Translations under genes and position numbers: made by a program
Shown here: positions 36,562 through 47,672 of the stretch, in pieces
How positions within the stretch are numbered: the stretch's first letter is position 1
How the letters are laid out: each line of letters opens with the position of its first letter
Origin: Bacteroidales bacterium
GTDB lineage: Bacteria; Bacteroidota; Bacteroidia; Bacteroidales; P3
Length of the DNA: 64,000 nucleotides
Assembly (NCBI GenBank): GCA_016280915.1
Contig: JAEEHQ010000045.1
Span: forward strand, 1 to 64,000
Direction: 5' to 3'
Notes under the pieces: generated by a model
The model's input: only the letters and a program-made list of their open reading frames with translations
What the model was told of the DNA's origin: nothing
Database searches by the model: none

Positions 36562-39500
36562 CTATTTAAACGCATTCTCTGACAGGCCCTTGCCTCCAAT
36601 CTTGAGATCTTCCATGTAGCTGGGCACTTCGCGGCCAAGGTACTTGTCGACATAAAGTTTTGCAAGATACTGGCCCAACATAAAGCCATGACCTCGAAGA
36701 CCTGTGCAGAGACCGACCTCAGGGTCAACGATATAGCGAGGCTCAGTATAACGGCCAGCCCATACAGCCAAAAAGCCGACTTCACGAAGATTGGGAATCC
36801 ATTCAGCAAAGACCTCAGAAACTATTTCTAAGAATTCCTTACTATTATACTTAATGTTCTGTCGAGCCTCATAAGCATCCGTGGCAGGACTGGCACAACC
36901 TATAATCTGTCCGGTGTGTCCCCATTGCTGGCCATATACAGCACTGAAGCCTTTGTAATGGCGGCGGTCGATGACCATATCCAATGGCCCCCCATTGGGG
37001 CCCATCATAGGCAGACGACGGGTGATGAAGGCCTGATGCTTGACAGGATAAAGACCCGTGTCAAGGCCGAGTTGGTCGATAAACTTTTCAGCTCCCCAAC
37101 CCATGGCATTGACAAAATGGTCGCAAGTATACTCAATGTAATGGCCCTCGTGATTGCGAACCAAGGCGACATAGTGTCCACCAATTTTTTGAACATGAAG
37201 CAACTCACAATCCTCATAATAGCGTCCACCTAATTGTACGCCAATACCACGTATGTAGTCGATGACACGGCCAGGTGTTGCCTGCCAACAATCGCGGGTG
37301 ATTAAGGCATGGCTATAGGTATCTTTGGTGTCATCCCACAATGGAGAGATCTCTTTTTTGAAATCTTTTCTCTCAATCATATAGGCATCACTCCAAGCAC
37401 GAGAGGCATCGAGTGACCGATAGGTGGCATCATCATGAACCAGATTGACATAGTGTGTGAGATGGTAGTTGATATTGTGCACTTTCTGCATCTCCTTGAA
37501 AATCTCGTGGTTGTGAACAGCTATATCGGCTATGTCGGGATTGGAGAATGCCGGTCGTCCTCCACCAATGCAACGCCACGAAGCTCCGCGGCTGTAGTTG
37601 ATCATGACGGGTTTCTTGCCGGCCTCGGCAAAATAGCGGAAAAGTGCACTTCCAGCAATTCCTCCACCTGCAATAAGAATAGCGATATGTTCCTTTTGCA
37701 CGTCGTTCATCTTGGGGAAGATAAAGACCTCACGCGACTGGCTGTTATAGAGATCGCCTATGGTTACCTGATTGGAGAGTGGGGCACGAGGTGTGGCATC
37801 TCCAACCAATTCAACTCCATAGCTACGCAGAATTTGTCGAGCACGTGGGATACAACGTTTGCCACGACAAGGGCCCATACCCAAACGGGTGATGTGCTTG
37901 AGTTCATCAACCGAGATGGTTTTACGGTCGCCCAAGACCTGTAGGACCGTGTCGAGTTTGATATCTTCGCAATGGCAGACGTATGTCTCAGCAGGGTCTT
38001 TGATTTCGACCAATGGCTTAAGTTTCAGAGGTTCAGGATACCCCGCCTTGGTAATAAAGCCCTTGATGTTAGTCATCACACCTTGATGGGAAAGGACTTT
38101 TACTCGTGCCACATGGGTTTTGTTTGGCTTATGGAGAATCTTTTCTACCAACCCCTCTCCTACTTTCTGACCATTGTTGTCGACCAAGAAGACTTCAACT
38201 CCATCAGGCACCTCATACTCAATGGGCAGGAAGACGAACTGCTTGTTCATATCATAGCCAAAGATTGCCAAGCCTGGGCAATTAGAAACACACTGCATGC
38301 AACCTATGCATTTGTCGTAATCAATTGTGGGTGTGCTGGAGGTTGTTGGCTTGCTGATGGCTCCTTGCGGACAAGAGAAACTACACGGGTTGCAGGCAAA
38401 ACCATAGAGACAGTCGGCCTGAACGAAAGGTTTCATCTTCATACGCTCTTCGGTAGGCAGATTGGGCTTCTCCAAGATTCGGACAGGATGCTGCTGTGAG
38501 TCAATATACTGGCGAGAGATATCGAGATACTCATCATAATTATAACGTATTCCTAAGGCCTGCGCTACCTCATAAGCAGCCTGGCGTCCACGTAGGACTG
38601 CACTAGTGCCTTCGCCAATACGGATGGCATCACCAACACCATAAGTGTTGTGTCCGAAAACCTCACGCCCCTTAACAAGCAACTGATTGTCAGGTATTAA
38701 GCCTGTACAAATATTGATAATATCTATATCGTCGATAATCTGTTCTGTGCCAGGAATGGCCTTGAAATTCTCACATTTGGCAATCACGGCTCCAGTTATT
38801 CCTGTATGGTCGGCATTAGGAATGGCGCGAACAAGGGTGTAGCCAGTCATGATGGGAATGCCTAAGCGGCGGAGACGATTGGCCTGAACGGGGAAACCTC
38901 CCTCACGTGGCATGGCCTCAATGATAGCCTTGATGGTGGCACCAGCCTGCATACCTTGATAGGAGGTGAGGTAACCAATATTACCAGCACCTACAGTAAG
39001 CACTCGTTTGCCCAACAAGGTGTGTTCTTGATTCATCATCTTCTGGAACACAGCAGCAGTGTATACTCCTGGCACATCGTCGTCGGCGAAGGTGGGCATA
39101 AAGGGGACCGCACCTGTAGCAACCACAAGATGGTCAGCATCGACATAAGAGATTTCTCCCGTGACGATATTCTTGATGGCAACCCGCCGACCTTCAAGTA
39201 AATCCCAAACGGTGTTATTGAGCAAGATTCCTTCGTGGTTATCACCTGCCAAAGTCTTGGCAATATCAAAACCACGCATGCCACCAAAACGTTTCTCTTT
39301 TTCAAAGAAGAAGAACTGATGGGTCTGCATGTTAAACTGGCCACCTATGCGGCTGTTGTTGTCAATTACCAAATTGTCTATTCCAAAGGCATTGAGTTGT
39401 TCACGACATGCCAAACCCGCAGGACCAGCACCAATGATAGCCACCTGCGTTTTAAATATTTTAACTTCACGTGGAAGCTCTGTACGAACTTCGGGAATCT

Positions 39501-39795
39501 CGTAGACACTGGTATCGACATGGTGCACCTCTTTGACGTTATCAACCAATGTGACGCAGATTCTTTTAACCTGCCCATCAACAATCATTTCGCATGCGCC
39601 ACACTTGCCGATACCGCAATTGAGGCTGCGATTGCGACCATTAATACTATGGCTGTGGACGGGGAAGCCGGCCTGATGAAGTGCAGCAGCAATGGTGTAT
39701 CCTTTGCGCCCTTGCACCTTCTGTCCGTCATAGATAAATTCCACTATCTCGCTCTGCGGGATGTCTAAAATAGGGTGTTGCTCAATCTTGTACAT
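36562..39795 (-). CDS. Giant multi-domain flavo-iron-sulfur dehydrogenase (HcnABC-like fusion)
   Basis: 1077 residues, no signal peptide. Modules in order: plant-type 2Fe-2S domain with Cys about 60, 65, 68 and 80 (CGIGKCGACEM...C); FAD/NAD(P) oxidoreductase (VAIIGAGPAGLACRE, VLTVGAGNIGYL); two 4Fe-4S motifs (FACNPCSFSCPQG and CIGCMQCVSNCPG); BFD-like 2Fe-2S domain (CHCEDI...GMGPCRGKRC); and a second FAD domain of the D-amino-acid oxidase fold (ILIAGGGIAGSALF, FSAVYGQQWGHTG). Separate subunits with these folds form hydrogen-cyanide synthase, octopine/nopaline and hydroxyproline dehydrogenases. The likely substrate is an amino acid or imino acid; which one is unknown. It is monocistronic, behind a leader of about 370 bases. 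Confidence 0.85.
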   Translation of the reverse strand: MYKIEQHPILDIPQSEIVEFIYDGQKVQGRKGYTIAAALHQAGFPVHSHSINGRNRSLNCGIGKCGACEMIVDGQVKRICVTLVDNVKEVHHVDTSVYEIPEVRTELPREVKIFKTQVAIIGAGPAGLACREQLNAFGIDNLVIDNNSRIGGQFNMQTHQFFFFEKEKRFGGMRGFDIAKTLAGDNHEGILLNNTVWDLLEGRRVAIKNIVTGEISYVDADHLVVATGAVPFMPTFADDDVPGVYTAAVFQKMMNQEHTLLGKRVLTVGAGNIGYLTSYQGMQAGATIKAIIEAMPREGGFPVQANRLRRLGIPIMTGYTLVRAIPNADHTGITGAVIAKCENFKAIPGTEQIIDDIDIINICTGLIPDNQLLVKGREVFGHNTYGVGDAIRIGEGTSAVLRGRQAAYEVAQALGIRYNYDEYLDISRQYIDSQQHPVRILEKPNLPTEERMKMKPFVQADCLYGFACNPCSFSCPQGAISKPTTSSTPTIDYDKCIGCMQCVSNCPGLAIFGYDMNKQFVFLPIEYEVPDGVEVFLVDNNGQKVGEGLVEKILHKPNKTHVARVKVLSHQGVMTNIKGFITKAGYPEPLKLKPLVEIKDPAETYVCHCEDIKLDTVLQVLGDRKTISVDELKHITRLGMGPCRGKRCIPRARQILRSYGVELVGDATPRAPLSNQVTIGDLYNSQSREVFIFPKMNDVQKEHIAILIAGGGIAGSALFRYFAEAGKKPVMINYSRGASWRCIGGGRPAFSNPDIADIAVHNHEIFKEMQKVHNINYHLTHYVNLVHDDATYRSLDASRAWSDAYMIERKDFKKEISPLWDDTKDTYSHALITRDCWQATPGRVIDYIRGIGVQLGGRYYEDCELLHVQKIGGHYVALVRNHEGHYIEYTCDHFVNAMGWGAEKFIDQLGLDTGLYPVKHQAFITRRLPMMGPNGGPLDMVIDRRHYKGFSAVYGQQWGHTGQIIGCASPATDAYEARQNIKYNSKEFLEIVSEVFAEWIPNLREVGFLAVWAGRYTEPRYIVDPEVGLCTGLRGHGFMLGQYLAKLYVDKYLGREVPSYMEDLKIGGKGLSENAFK

Positions 39796-40172
39796 ATAAG
39801 TGTTTAATGATTGGTTAATAAAGTATTATAGATAATTATGTTGCCTAGCTAGTCTTGAAGGCCCTGATGCTATATTTGACTGATTCTTCAACAGCATCGA
39901 AGATGCTGAATCTTAAAAACGTTGCAAAGTCGAGTGCAAAGGAAGCTTGCTTTCTTTGCCGAAACCTGGCAACGTCTCGTAGAAACCCCATACAAGAAAT
40001 CGTTAGGTTTTGCAGCGTGGGGCCAACGAAAACCCTGCTACTCAGCTTCCCAGAGTGAAGAAAAACTCGGTGACTATCGGAAGTGACACAAAGTGCCAAT
40101 GAGAATAAAAACGGCATTGGACCTATATGGCAAAAATCAGTCATACTTTATACTAGAGCGATTTTGAACTTG
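39796..40172 (-). other. Long leader or small RNA upstream of the oxidoreductase
   Basis: The region between a perfect promoter (40173-40203) and ATG 39795. On the minus strand the 5' part TTGCC..AGGTCC can pair with 3' GGGCCT..GGCAA, closing a fold of about 290 bases; GCATCTTCGATGC makes a clear inner hairpin and CCAATG/CATTGG another. A 99-codon ORF (40144-39845) also spans it, starting MTDFCHIGPMPFLFSLALC, with no family known to me and no signal or domain. It could be a structured RNA, a leader with a small protein, or a decayed repeat. Confidence 0.45.
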
Positions 40173-40203
40173 CAAAAATACATATATTTTTCCAAAGTAC
40201 AAA
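40173..40203 (-). promoter_or_regulatory. Promoter of the oxidoreductase leader
   Basis: Minus-strand TTTG, 19 bases, TATTTTTG: perfect consensus spacing. Transcription would start near 40166. Confidence 0.75.
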
Positions 40204-40466
40204 AAAATTAACATTTGAACATTCCAAACGCCCAAACCATACAAGCATCAGCACCACATTTCACAAATCCAATCCAACACCATCGCTCTTACAGCCCACT
40301 ATACTTTCAAGACGGCAAAGGGCCAATTATAGAAAGCGTGGGAGGGAAAATTTATTGGGGACACTATTGAGACAAAACAAGACATGACGACGTTTTTTTG
40401 TTGAGTGGCAAGGGGAAATGGCTTAGGAATGGAGGAAGCACTGAAAGGCAAGGGTGGGGAATGAAG
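40204..40466. other. Gap between enolase terminator and leader promoter
   Basis: AT-rich then purine-rich sequence; no gene, tRNA or repeat recognised. Confidence 0.5.
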
Positions 40467-40500
40467 AAAGGGGACTAACTCTATTTAGTCAGTCCCCTTT
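40467..40500 (-). terminator. Enolase terminator
   Basis: Minus-strand AAAGGGGACT...AGTCCCCTTT stem (10 base pairs plus), followed by CTTCATT. Lies 26 bases after the eno stop. Confidence 0.8.
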
Positions 40501-40526
40501 GCGTTGTTATGATGATGGAAACAGGG

Positions 40527-41843
<1,317 letters not shown>

Positions 41844-41868
41844 TTATTTAAGCAATTATTCTACATAG

Positions 41869-41911
41869 TAAAAGGAATGCAGAGAAGCACCGCCTCCCGC
41901 ATTCCCTTTTT
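41869..41911 (-). terminator. Terminator of the ribosomal superoperon
   Basis: Minus-strand AAGGGAATGC...GCATTCCTTTT hairpin followed by T residues, 20 bases after the rplQ stop. The plus strand also ends in a T-run, so it could work both ways. Confidence 0.8.
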
Positions 41912-41928
41912 GTTAAGTTCCTCAAAGA

Positions 41929-42408
41929 TTATTCAGCCTTGGGAGCCTCTTCAGTAGTAGCAGCGGGAGCCTCAACGGCTTCAGCCTTCTTACCACGGCT
42001 ACGACGAGTGCTCTTAGCTTTCTTCTCGGTAACAGCCTTCAGCATGTTCTCGTTGTAGTCAACGAGCTCAATGATGGCCATCTCGGAGTTGTCACCACGA
42101 CGGATGCCAGTCTTCAGAATGCGGGTGTATCCACCAGGACGGTTAGCAACCTTCTGGGAAACTTCGCGGAAAAGTTCGTTGACGGCCTCCTTGCTGTGGA
42201 GGTAACTGAAGACAACACGACGATTGTTGGTGGTGTCCTCTTTCGAGCGATTGATAATGGGCTCGACATATACTCTGAGCGCTTTAGCTTTTGCCAGCGT
42301 GGTCTCAATTCTCTTCTCCATAATGAGAGAGGTGGCCATGTTGGAGAGCATAGCGACGCGATGTGCGTGGGTTCTTGACAAATGATTTACTTTACAACCG
42401 TGTCTCAT
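41929..42408 (-). CDS. rplQ: 50S ribosomal protein L17
   Basis: 159 residues. [21 protein letters not shown] start and [16 protein letters not shown] are typical. The C-terminus has an extra Lys/Arg then Ala/Glu-rich tail ([20 protein letters not shown]), common in Bacteroidetes ribosomal proteins. Last gene of the superoperon, 7 bases after rpoA. Confidence 0.98.
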   Translation of the reverse strand: MRHGCKVNHLSRTHAHRVAMLSNMATSLIMEKRIETTLAKAKALRVYVEPIINRSKEDTTNNRRVVFSYLHSKEAVNELFREVSQKVANRPGGYTRILKTGIRRGDNSEMAIIELVDYNENMLKAVTEKKAKSTRRSRGKKAEAVEAPAATTEEAPKAE

Positions 42409-42414
42409 TTCTTA

Positions 42415-43407
42415 TTATTCTTTATCTAATTTATACTTACTGATGTTCATACCGAATTCAAGGTTCTTGGAAGCAACCAAGTTTTCGAGCTCGGTTAGCG
42501 ATTTCTTGCCGAAGTTACGGAACTTCAACAAATCGGCTTTGTTGAAAGAAACCAAGTCACCCAAGGTTTCAACCTCTGCTGCCTTAAGGCAGTTGAGGGC
42601 ACGGACGGAGAGATCCATGTCAACCAACTTAGTCTTAAGCAGCTGACGGAGATGCATGGTACTCTCGTCGAACTCTTCCTGTACGGGTTTGGGCTCGGCT
42701 TCGAGAGTGATGCGCTCGTCGCTGAAGAGCATGAAATGCTGGATGAGGATGGTGGCTGCCTCTTTCAAGGCCTCTTTCGGATGAATGGAGCCATCGGTCT
42801 GAATGTCAAAAGTCAGCTTCTCATAGTCCGTACGTTGTTCAACACGATAGTCACTAACTTCGTATTTCACATTCTTGATAGGCGTATGGATAGAGTCGAT
42901 GGCGATAACACCGATAGCATCACCCGGCTTTTTGTTCTCGTCGGCAGGGACGTAACCACGGCCCTTCTCGATGGTGAGCTCAATCTTGAGTTCGGTGGTG
43001 GTCTCCATGTGACAAATCTCGAGTTCGGGATTGAGAACTTGGAAGCCATTGAGGAAGTTGTTCAGGTCGCCAGCTTTGAACTCAGTCTGACCAACGATGG
43101 TGAAAGCAACCTTCTCAGACTCGTAATCCTCAATCTGACGACGCAAACGAATCTGCTTCAGCTTGAGAATGATGTCGGTCATATCCTCAACCACTCCAGG
43201 GAGTGAAGAGAACTCGTGGTCAACACCGTCAATGTGCACCGAAGTGATAGCGAAGCCCTCCAATGAGGAGAGGAGAACGCGACGCAATGCATTGCCGATG
43301 GTGATGCCATAACCGGGCTCCAAAGGACGGAATTCGAAAGTGCCACGAAAGTCGTCAGCCTCAAGCATAACCACCTTGTCGGGTTTCTGGAAAGATAATA
43401 TTGCCAT
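42415..43407 (-). CDS. rpoA: RNA polymerase alpha subunit
   Basis: 330 residues. N-terminal assembly domain ([25 protein letters not shown]) and C-terminal domain with the helix-hairpin-helix segment ([34 protein letters not shown]) that contacts upstream DNA and activators. Full length. Confidence 0.98.
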   Translation of the reverse strand: MAILSFQKPDKVVMLEADDFRGTFEFRPLEPGYGITIGNALRRVLLSSLEGFAITSVHIDGVDHEFSSLPGVVEDMTDIILKLKQIRLRRQIEDYESEKVAFTIVGQTEFKAGDLNNFLNGFQVLNPELEICHMETTTELKIELTIEKGRGYVPADENKKPGDAIGVIAIDSIHTPIKNVKYEVSDYRVEQRTDYEKLTFDIQTDGSIHPKEALKEAATILIQHFMLFSDERITLEAEPKPVQEEFDESTMHLRQLLKTKLVDMDLSVRALNCLKAAEVETLGDLVSFNKADLLKFRNFGKKSLTELENLVASKNLEFGMNISKYKLDKE

Positions 43408-43431
43408 TTTAATTCCTTTCTTGTTGTTAAT

Positions 43432-43483
43432 GTGGTTTCTGGATTCTGGTTTCTAGAATATGTTGTCCTTGCCAGAAACCAGT
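43432..43483 (-). repeat. Three-armed inverted repeat between rpsD and rpoA
   Basis: Minus-strand ACTGGTTTCTGGC can pair with either CTAGAAACCAG or CCAGAAACC just downstream, giving two mutually exclusive hairpins in the rpsD-rpoA gap. No T-run follows. Confidence 0.6.
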
Positions 43484-43495
43484 AACTAGACCCTA

Positions 43496-44101
43496 TTACT
43501 TGGAATAAAGGTCGACAATGAGCTGCTCGTTGATGGTCTCAGGAATGTCGGCACGCTCGGGATAGTTGACGAACTTGCCAGAGAAAGAGTTACCATCCCA
43601 TTCAAGCCAAGCGTAGTTGCTGGCATGAGAAGCGAGGTTGTCGGTAATAATTTCCAAAGACTTGGAACGCTCACGGACGGAGACGACATCACCGATTCTA
43701 AGCTCATAGGAAGGAATGTTGACAACATTGCCGTTGACAGCGATGTGGCAGTGAGACACCAGCTGACGAGCTTGAGCACGGCTGCGAGCAATGCCAAGAC
43801 GATAAACGACATTGTCAAGACGGGCCTCGATGAGTTTCATCAATTCCTCACCAGTGACGCCACCACGACGGGAAGCTTCAGCATAGAGTTTACGGAACTG
43901 GCGTTCGAGGATACCGTAAGTGTATTTGGCTTTCTGCTTCTCACGAAGCTGAGTGCCATATTCCGAGGTCTTGCCACGGCGACGGCTTTGGCCGTGCATA
44001 CCCGGAGCGTAAGGTTTCTTTTCGTAGTTCTTGTCGGGACCGTAGATGGGTTCGTGGAACTTTCTTGCGATTTTGGTTTTAGGACCTGTATATCTTGCCA
44101 T
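43496..44101 (-). CDS. rpsD: 30S ribosomal protein S4
   Basis: 201 residues. Primary 16S-binding protein. [16 protein letters not shown] start and an S4 RNA-binding domain ([27 protein letters not shown]). The N-terminal zinc-type cysteines are absent, so it is the non-zinc form. Confidence 0.98.
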   Translation of the reverse strand: MARYTGPKTKIARKFHEPIYGPDKNYEKKPYAPGMHGQSRRRGKTSEYGTQLREKQKAKYTYGILERQFRKLYAEASRRGGVTGEELMKLIEARLDNVVYRLGIARSRAQARQLVSHCHIAVNGNVVNIPSYELRIGDVVSVRERSKSLEIITDNLASHASNYAWLEWDGNSFSGKFVNYPERADIPETINEQLIVDLYSK

Positions 44102-44130
44102 TTTTTACTTATTCTTAATAACGTTAATAA

Positions 44131-44520
44131 TTACACACGACGGCGTTTTGGGGGACGACAACCATTGTGGGGAAGCGGGGTAATGTCGACGATTTCAGTC
44201 ACCTCGATGCCACAGCCATTGATTGCGCGGATTGCAGATTCACGTCCTTGACCAGGTCCCTTAACAAAGACCTTTACTTTTCTTAGGCCCAAATCATAAG
44301 CAACTTTACCGCAATCTTCCGCAGCCATCTGAGCGGCGTACGGAGTGTTTTTCTTCGATCCGCGGAAGCCCATTTTTCCAGCAGACGACCAAGAAATCAC
44401 TTGACCGGCATTATTAGTCAACGAAATGATAACGTTGTTGAAAGAAGCAAAGATACATGCTCTTCCAAGAGGTTCAACTTTAACGACTCTTTTTTTGGTC
44501 GGTTTAGAAGTTTTTGCCAT
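44131..44520 (-). CDS. rpsK: 30S ribosomal protein S11
   Basis: 129 residues from ATG 44520 ([15 protein letters not shown]); the ORF track start adds 19 unrelated codons. [24 protein letters not shown] and the C-terminal [11 protein letters not shown] are diagnostic. Confidence 0.98.
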   Translation of the reverse strand: MAKTSKPTKKRVVKVEPLGRACIFASFNNVIISLTNNAGQVISWSSAGKMGFRGSKKNTPYAAQMAAEDCGKVAYDLGLRKVKVFVKGPGQGRESAIRAINGCGIEVTEIVDITPLPHNGCRPPKRRRV

Positions 44521-44616
44521 AAATTTTTTACTTGTGCTTGATTTTACTTTTTGTTCACCAACTGCTCCAATAGTCAAATAATAGTCCGCAATTGGCCGCT
44601 ACACAGTTAATTCTTT

Positions 44617-44994
44617 TTACTTGGTAGCTTTCTTCTTGTTAGCGATAGTTTTCTTCTTACCCTTACGAGTACGGGCATTGTTCTTGGTGCTCTGACCACG
44701 GAGAGGAAGTCCCAGACGATGACGGATGCCACGATAGCAGCCAATATCCATCAGTCGCTTGATGTTCATCTGAACTTCGGAACGGAGAGCGCCTTCAACC
44801 TTATACTCATCATTGATGATGGTACGAAGGGTATTCTGCTCATCGTCAGTCCAATCCTGAACCTTCTTGTCTTCGTCGATACCAGCCTTCGCCAGGATCT
44901 CAGATGCAAGACTTCTTCCAATGCCGTAGATATAGGTCAGACCTATAACGCCTCTTTTGTTTTTGGGTAAGTCAATACCTGCAATTCTTGCCAT
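44617..44994 (-). CDS. rpsM: 30S ribosomal protein S13
   Basis: 125 residues. [26 protein letters not shown] start, [27 protein letters not shown] end. Forms subunit bridges with L5 and contacts the P-site tRNA. The 96-base gap before rpsK holds nothing recognisable. Confidence 0.98.
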   Translation of the reverse strand: MARIAGIDLPKNKRGVIGLTYIYGIGRSLASEILAKAGIDEDKKVQDWTDDEQNTLRTIINDEYKVEGALRSEVQMNIKRLMDIGCYRGIRHRLGLPLRGQSTKNNARTRKGKKKTIANKKKATK

Positions 44995-45023
44995 AGATTC
45001 TTTTTATTCTTTTTGTTAGTTAA

Positions 45024-45140
45024 TCATCCTTGTCTTTGTTTGAACTTAGGATTCTTCTTGTTAATTACATAGACGACCCCGTGGCGACGGACAACTTTGC
45101 ATTCGGGGGATCTTTTCTTTACAGAAACTCTTACTTTCAT
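45024..45140 (-). CDS. rpmJ: 50S ribosomal protein L36
   Basis: 38 residues, too short for the ORF track. [21 protein letters not shown] and [12 protein letters not shown] identify it. Only one of the four usual zinc ligands remains, so it is a zinc-independent (C-minus) type. Lies between infA and rpsM. Confidence 0.97.
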   Translation of the reverse strand: MKVRVSVKKRSPECKVVRRHGVVYVINKKNPKFKQRQG

Positions 45141-45193
45141 TTTTTATTTTATTTATCTGTTATTTCTTTTCAACATTCTTTCAACAAAATGGA

Positions 45194-45412
45194 CTATTTG
45201 TGACGATAAGTGATGCGACCTTTTGTTAAATCATAGGGAGACATCTCAATGGAGACTTTATCACCCGGAAGAATCTTGATATAATGCATACGCATTTTAC
45301 CGGAAATATGGGCGATTATTTGATGCCCGTTTTCCAACTCAACGCGAAACATTGCGTTGCCCAAGGATTCTATTACTGTTCCGTCCAACTGAATGGATGA
45401 TTGCTTAGCCAT
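45194..45412 (-). CDS. infA: Translation initiation factor IF-1
   Basis: 72 residues, S1-like OB fold: [24 protein letters not shown] and [23 protein letters not shown]. Binds the ribosomal A site during initiation. 14 bases after map. Confidence 0.98.
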   Translation of the reverse strand: MAKQSSIQLDGTVIESLGNAMFRVELENGHQIIAHISGKMRMHYIKILPGDKVSIEMSPYDLTKGRITYRHK

Positions 45413-45426
45413 GTACTTATCGTTCT

Positions 45427-46200
45427 TTAATTATTGTTTTCAATATAATCGTATGTTGTAAGAATATCTGGACCATCTTTACCGATGGCAACGGTGTGCT
45501 CGAAATGAGCAGCGGGCTTTCCGTCTTTGGTACGGCAGGTCCAACCATCTTCCTGGGAGAACTTCACATTCTTAGAGCCCATACACACCATGGGCTCTAC
45601 AGCTATTACCATTCCCTCTTTCAACAGAGGACCTGTGCCCGGTACCCCGTAATTGGGTACATTGGGACTCTCGTGCATCTTAAAACCGACACCATGACCG
45701 CAGAGTTCGCGAACGACAGAATAACCATTCTTTTCGCAATGCATCTGGATGGCATGACTTATGTCGCCAACACGATTGCCCTCTTTACACTTGTCAAGTC
45801 CGATATAAAGAGCCTCTTTAGTAGTCTTCAGAAGACGTTGCATCTCGGGAGAGACTTCTCCACAAGTGAACGTGTAGGCAGAATCTGCACATAGGCCATT
45901 GAGCTCGACAACGAGGTCTAAAGTAACGTTGTCACCTTCCTTGATAAACACCTCGTTGCTGGGGATGCCGTGCACGACAACATCATTAATAGAGATGCAG
46001 AAAGCAGCAGGAAAGCCCTCATAGCCCTTGCACAACGGAATACCGCCATTGTCGCGGATGAACTGCTCGCCAATCTTGTCCAAGAAAGCAGTAGTGACAC
46101 CCGGACGAATATGACGGCCCACCTCAGCGAGAGATCTCCCGAGGAGGCGGGCAGCATCACGTATTAATTCTATTTCTTCCTTAGTCTTTAAGAGGATCAT
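45427..46200 (-). CDS. map: Type I methionine aminopeptidase
   Basis: 257 residues. Removes initiator Met. The metal ligands fit [20 protein letters not shown], the His in [18 protein letters not shown], and Glu in IAVEPMV plus HFEHT. Asp of the usual VDxG motif appears as DLVVE, so the first ligand region should be checked in an alignment. Embedded between secY and infA as in many bacteria. Confidence 0.96.
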   Translation of the reverse strand: MILLKTKEEIELIRDAARLLGRSLAEVGRHIRPGVTTAFLDKIGEQFIRDNGGIPLCKGYEGFPAAFCISINDVVVHGIPSNEVFIKEGDNVTLDLVVELNGLCADSAYTFTCGEVSPEMQRLLKTTKEALYIGLDKCKEGNRVGDISHAIQMHCEKNGYSVVRELCGHGVGFKMHESPNVPNYGVPGTGPLLKEGMVIAVEPMVCMGSKNVKFSQEDGWTCRTKDGKPAAHFEHTVAIGKDGPDILTTYDYIENNN

Positions 46201-46214
46201 AATCTTTTTAGTTG

Positions 46215-47573
46215 TTACGCCTGAATAGACATAGAAGTACGGCCCTTGATACGGCCTGTCTTAGTCAGACCGTCATAGTGGCGCATGAGCAGATGGCTCT
46301 CAATCTGCTGGAGGGTATCGAGAATGACACCTACCAAAATCAGCAGAGAAGTACCACCATAGAACTGTGCAAACTGAGTATTCACATTGAACAGTCGGAT
46401 AATGGCAGGGAGAATAGCCACAATAGCCAAGAAGATGGAGCCCGGGAGAGTGACCTTAGAAAGAATGTTCTCCAAATACTCAGCAGTTTTCTTACCAGGT
46501 TTAACACCGGGGATAAAACCACCATTCTTTTTCATATCATCAGCCATCTGGTTGGGGTTGATGGCGATAGCGGTGTAGAAATAAGTGAAAAGCACCACAA
46601 GGATGAAGAAGATGAGGTTATACCAAAATCCGTTATAGTCAGCAAAAGCCATCCAGAACTTAGAGTCAGTGTTGCCTCTAAAACCCATGAAAGTGATGGG
46701 AATGAACATAATGGCCTGAGCGAAAATGATGGGCATGACACCTGCAGCATTCACCTTAATAGGAATATACTGACGGACACCACCATACTGTTTGTTGCCA
46801 ACGATGCGTTTAGCATACTGTACAGGTATACGACGAGTACCCTGAACAAGTAAAATAACCAACAAGATGACAACCAACAGAACGATGATCTCGACAAGGA
46901 ACATCACCAGTCCACCACCTGCATCAGCCAGACGAGAGACAAACTCACCAAACAGTGCAAACGGCAGGCGGGCAATAATACCTATCATAATCAACAGAGA
47001 GATACCATTACCAACACCTTTCTCGGTGATACGTTCACCCAACCACATAACGAACAAGGTACCTGCAATCAGAATGATGATGCTGGTGGCCCAGAAAGTC
47101 CAAGGAGGTGTGGTGCCGTCGAAAGGATAGAAGGCAGTGGAAGTAGCACCCAGCTGATACTGCATGTTGGTGATGTAAGCGGGAGCCTGGAAACCAGTGA
47201 TGATGACAGTAAGAAGACGAGTGATCTGATTCATCTTTCTACGGCCATTCTCACCATCGCGCTGCATCTTCTGGAAATAAGGAATCACCATTACAAACAA
47301 CTGAATCACGATAGAAGCAGTGATGTAAGGCATGATGCCCAAAGCGAAGATGGATGCATTGGAGAATGCACCACCGGAGAACATGTTTAACAGACCCATC
47401 AGACCTTCCGAACCCTGAGCCTGAAGATTCTGCAACTGCGAGGGGTCAACACCGGGCAATACCACGTAACAACCAATACGATATACGAGGACCAAGCCTA
47501 ATGTATAGAGAATTCGCTTGCGCAGGTCTTCAATAGACCAGATGTTTTTGAGTGTCTGTATTAATCTCTTCAT
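46215..47573 (-). CDS. secY: Protein translocase subunit SecY
   Basis: 452 residues, ten helices. Forms the Sec channel. LGLVLVYRIGCYVVLPGVDPSQL start, IMPYITASIVIQLF, and the cytosolic loop VQGTRRIPVQYAKRIVG. Full length. Confidence 0.98.
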   Translation of the reverse strand: MKRLIQTLKNIWSIEDLRKRILYTLGLVLVYRIGCYVVLPGVDPSQLQNLQAQGSEGLMGLLNMFSGGAFSNASIFALGIMPYITASIVIQLFVMVIPYFQKMQRDGENGRRKMNQITRLLTVIITGFQAPAYITNMQYQLGATSTAFYPFDGTTPPWTFWATSIIILIAGTLFVMWLGERITEKGVGNGISLLIMIGIIARLPFALFGEFVSRLADAGGGLVMFLVEIIVLLVVILLVILLVQGTRRIPVQYAKRIVGNKQYGGVRQYIPIKVNAAGVMPIIFAQAIMFIPITFMGFRGNTDSKFWMAFADYNGFWYNLIFFILVVLFTYFYTAIAINPNQMADDMKKNGGFIPGVKPGKKTAEYLENILSKVTLPGSIFLAIVAILPAIIRLFNVNTQFAQFYGGTSLLILVGVILDTLQQIESHLLMRHYDGLTKTGRIKGRTSMSIQA

Positions 47574-47589
47574 TATTTTTTTGTTTAAT

Positions 47590-47672
47590 AGTTACTGAAG
47601 TTGATGGAGTAAATGAAGTTTATGAAGTCTTGAAGAGTTCGCTCCTCATCAACTTCATCAACTTCATTAACT
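47590..47672 (-). repeat. Long hairpin of 9-base units between rplO and secY
   Basis: Directly after the rplO stop, minus-strand AGTTAATGAAGTTGATGAAG and its continuation pair with CTTCATTTACTCCATCAACT and beyond, a stem of about 29 base pairs with few mismatches and a loop of about 15. Both arms are built from imperfect 9-base units of the GAAGTTGAT type. No T-run follows. Confidence 0.7.
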
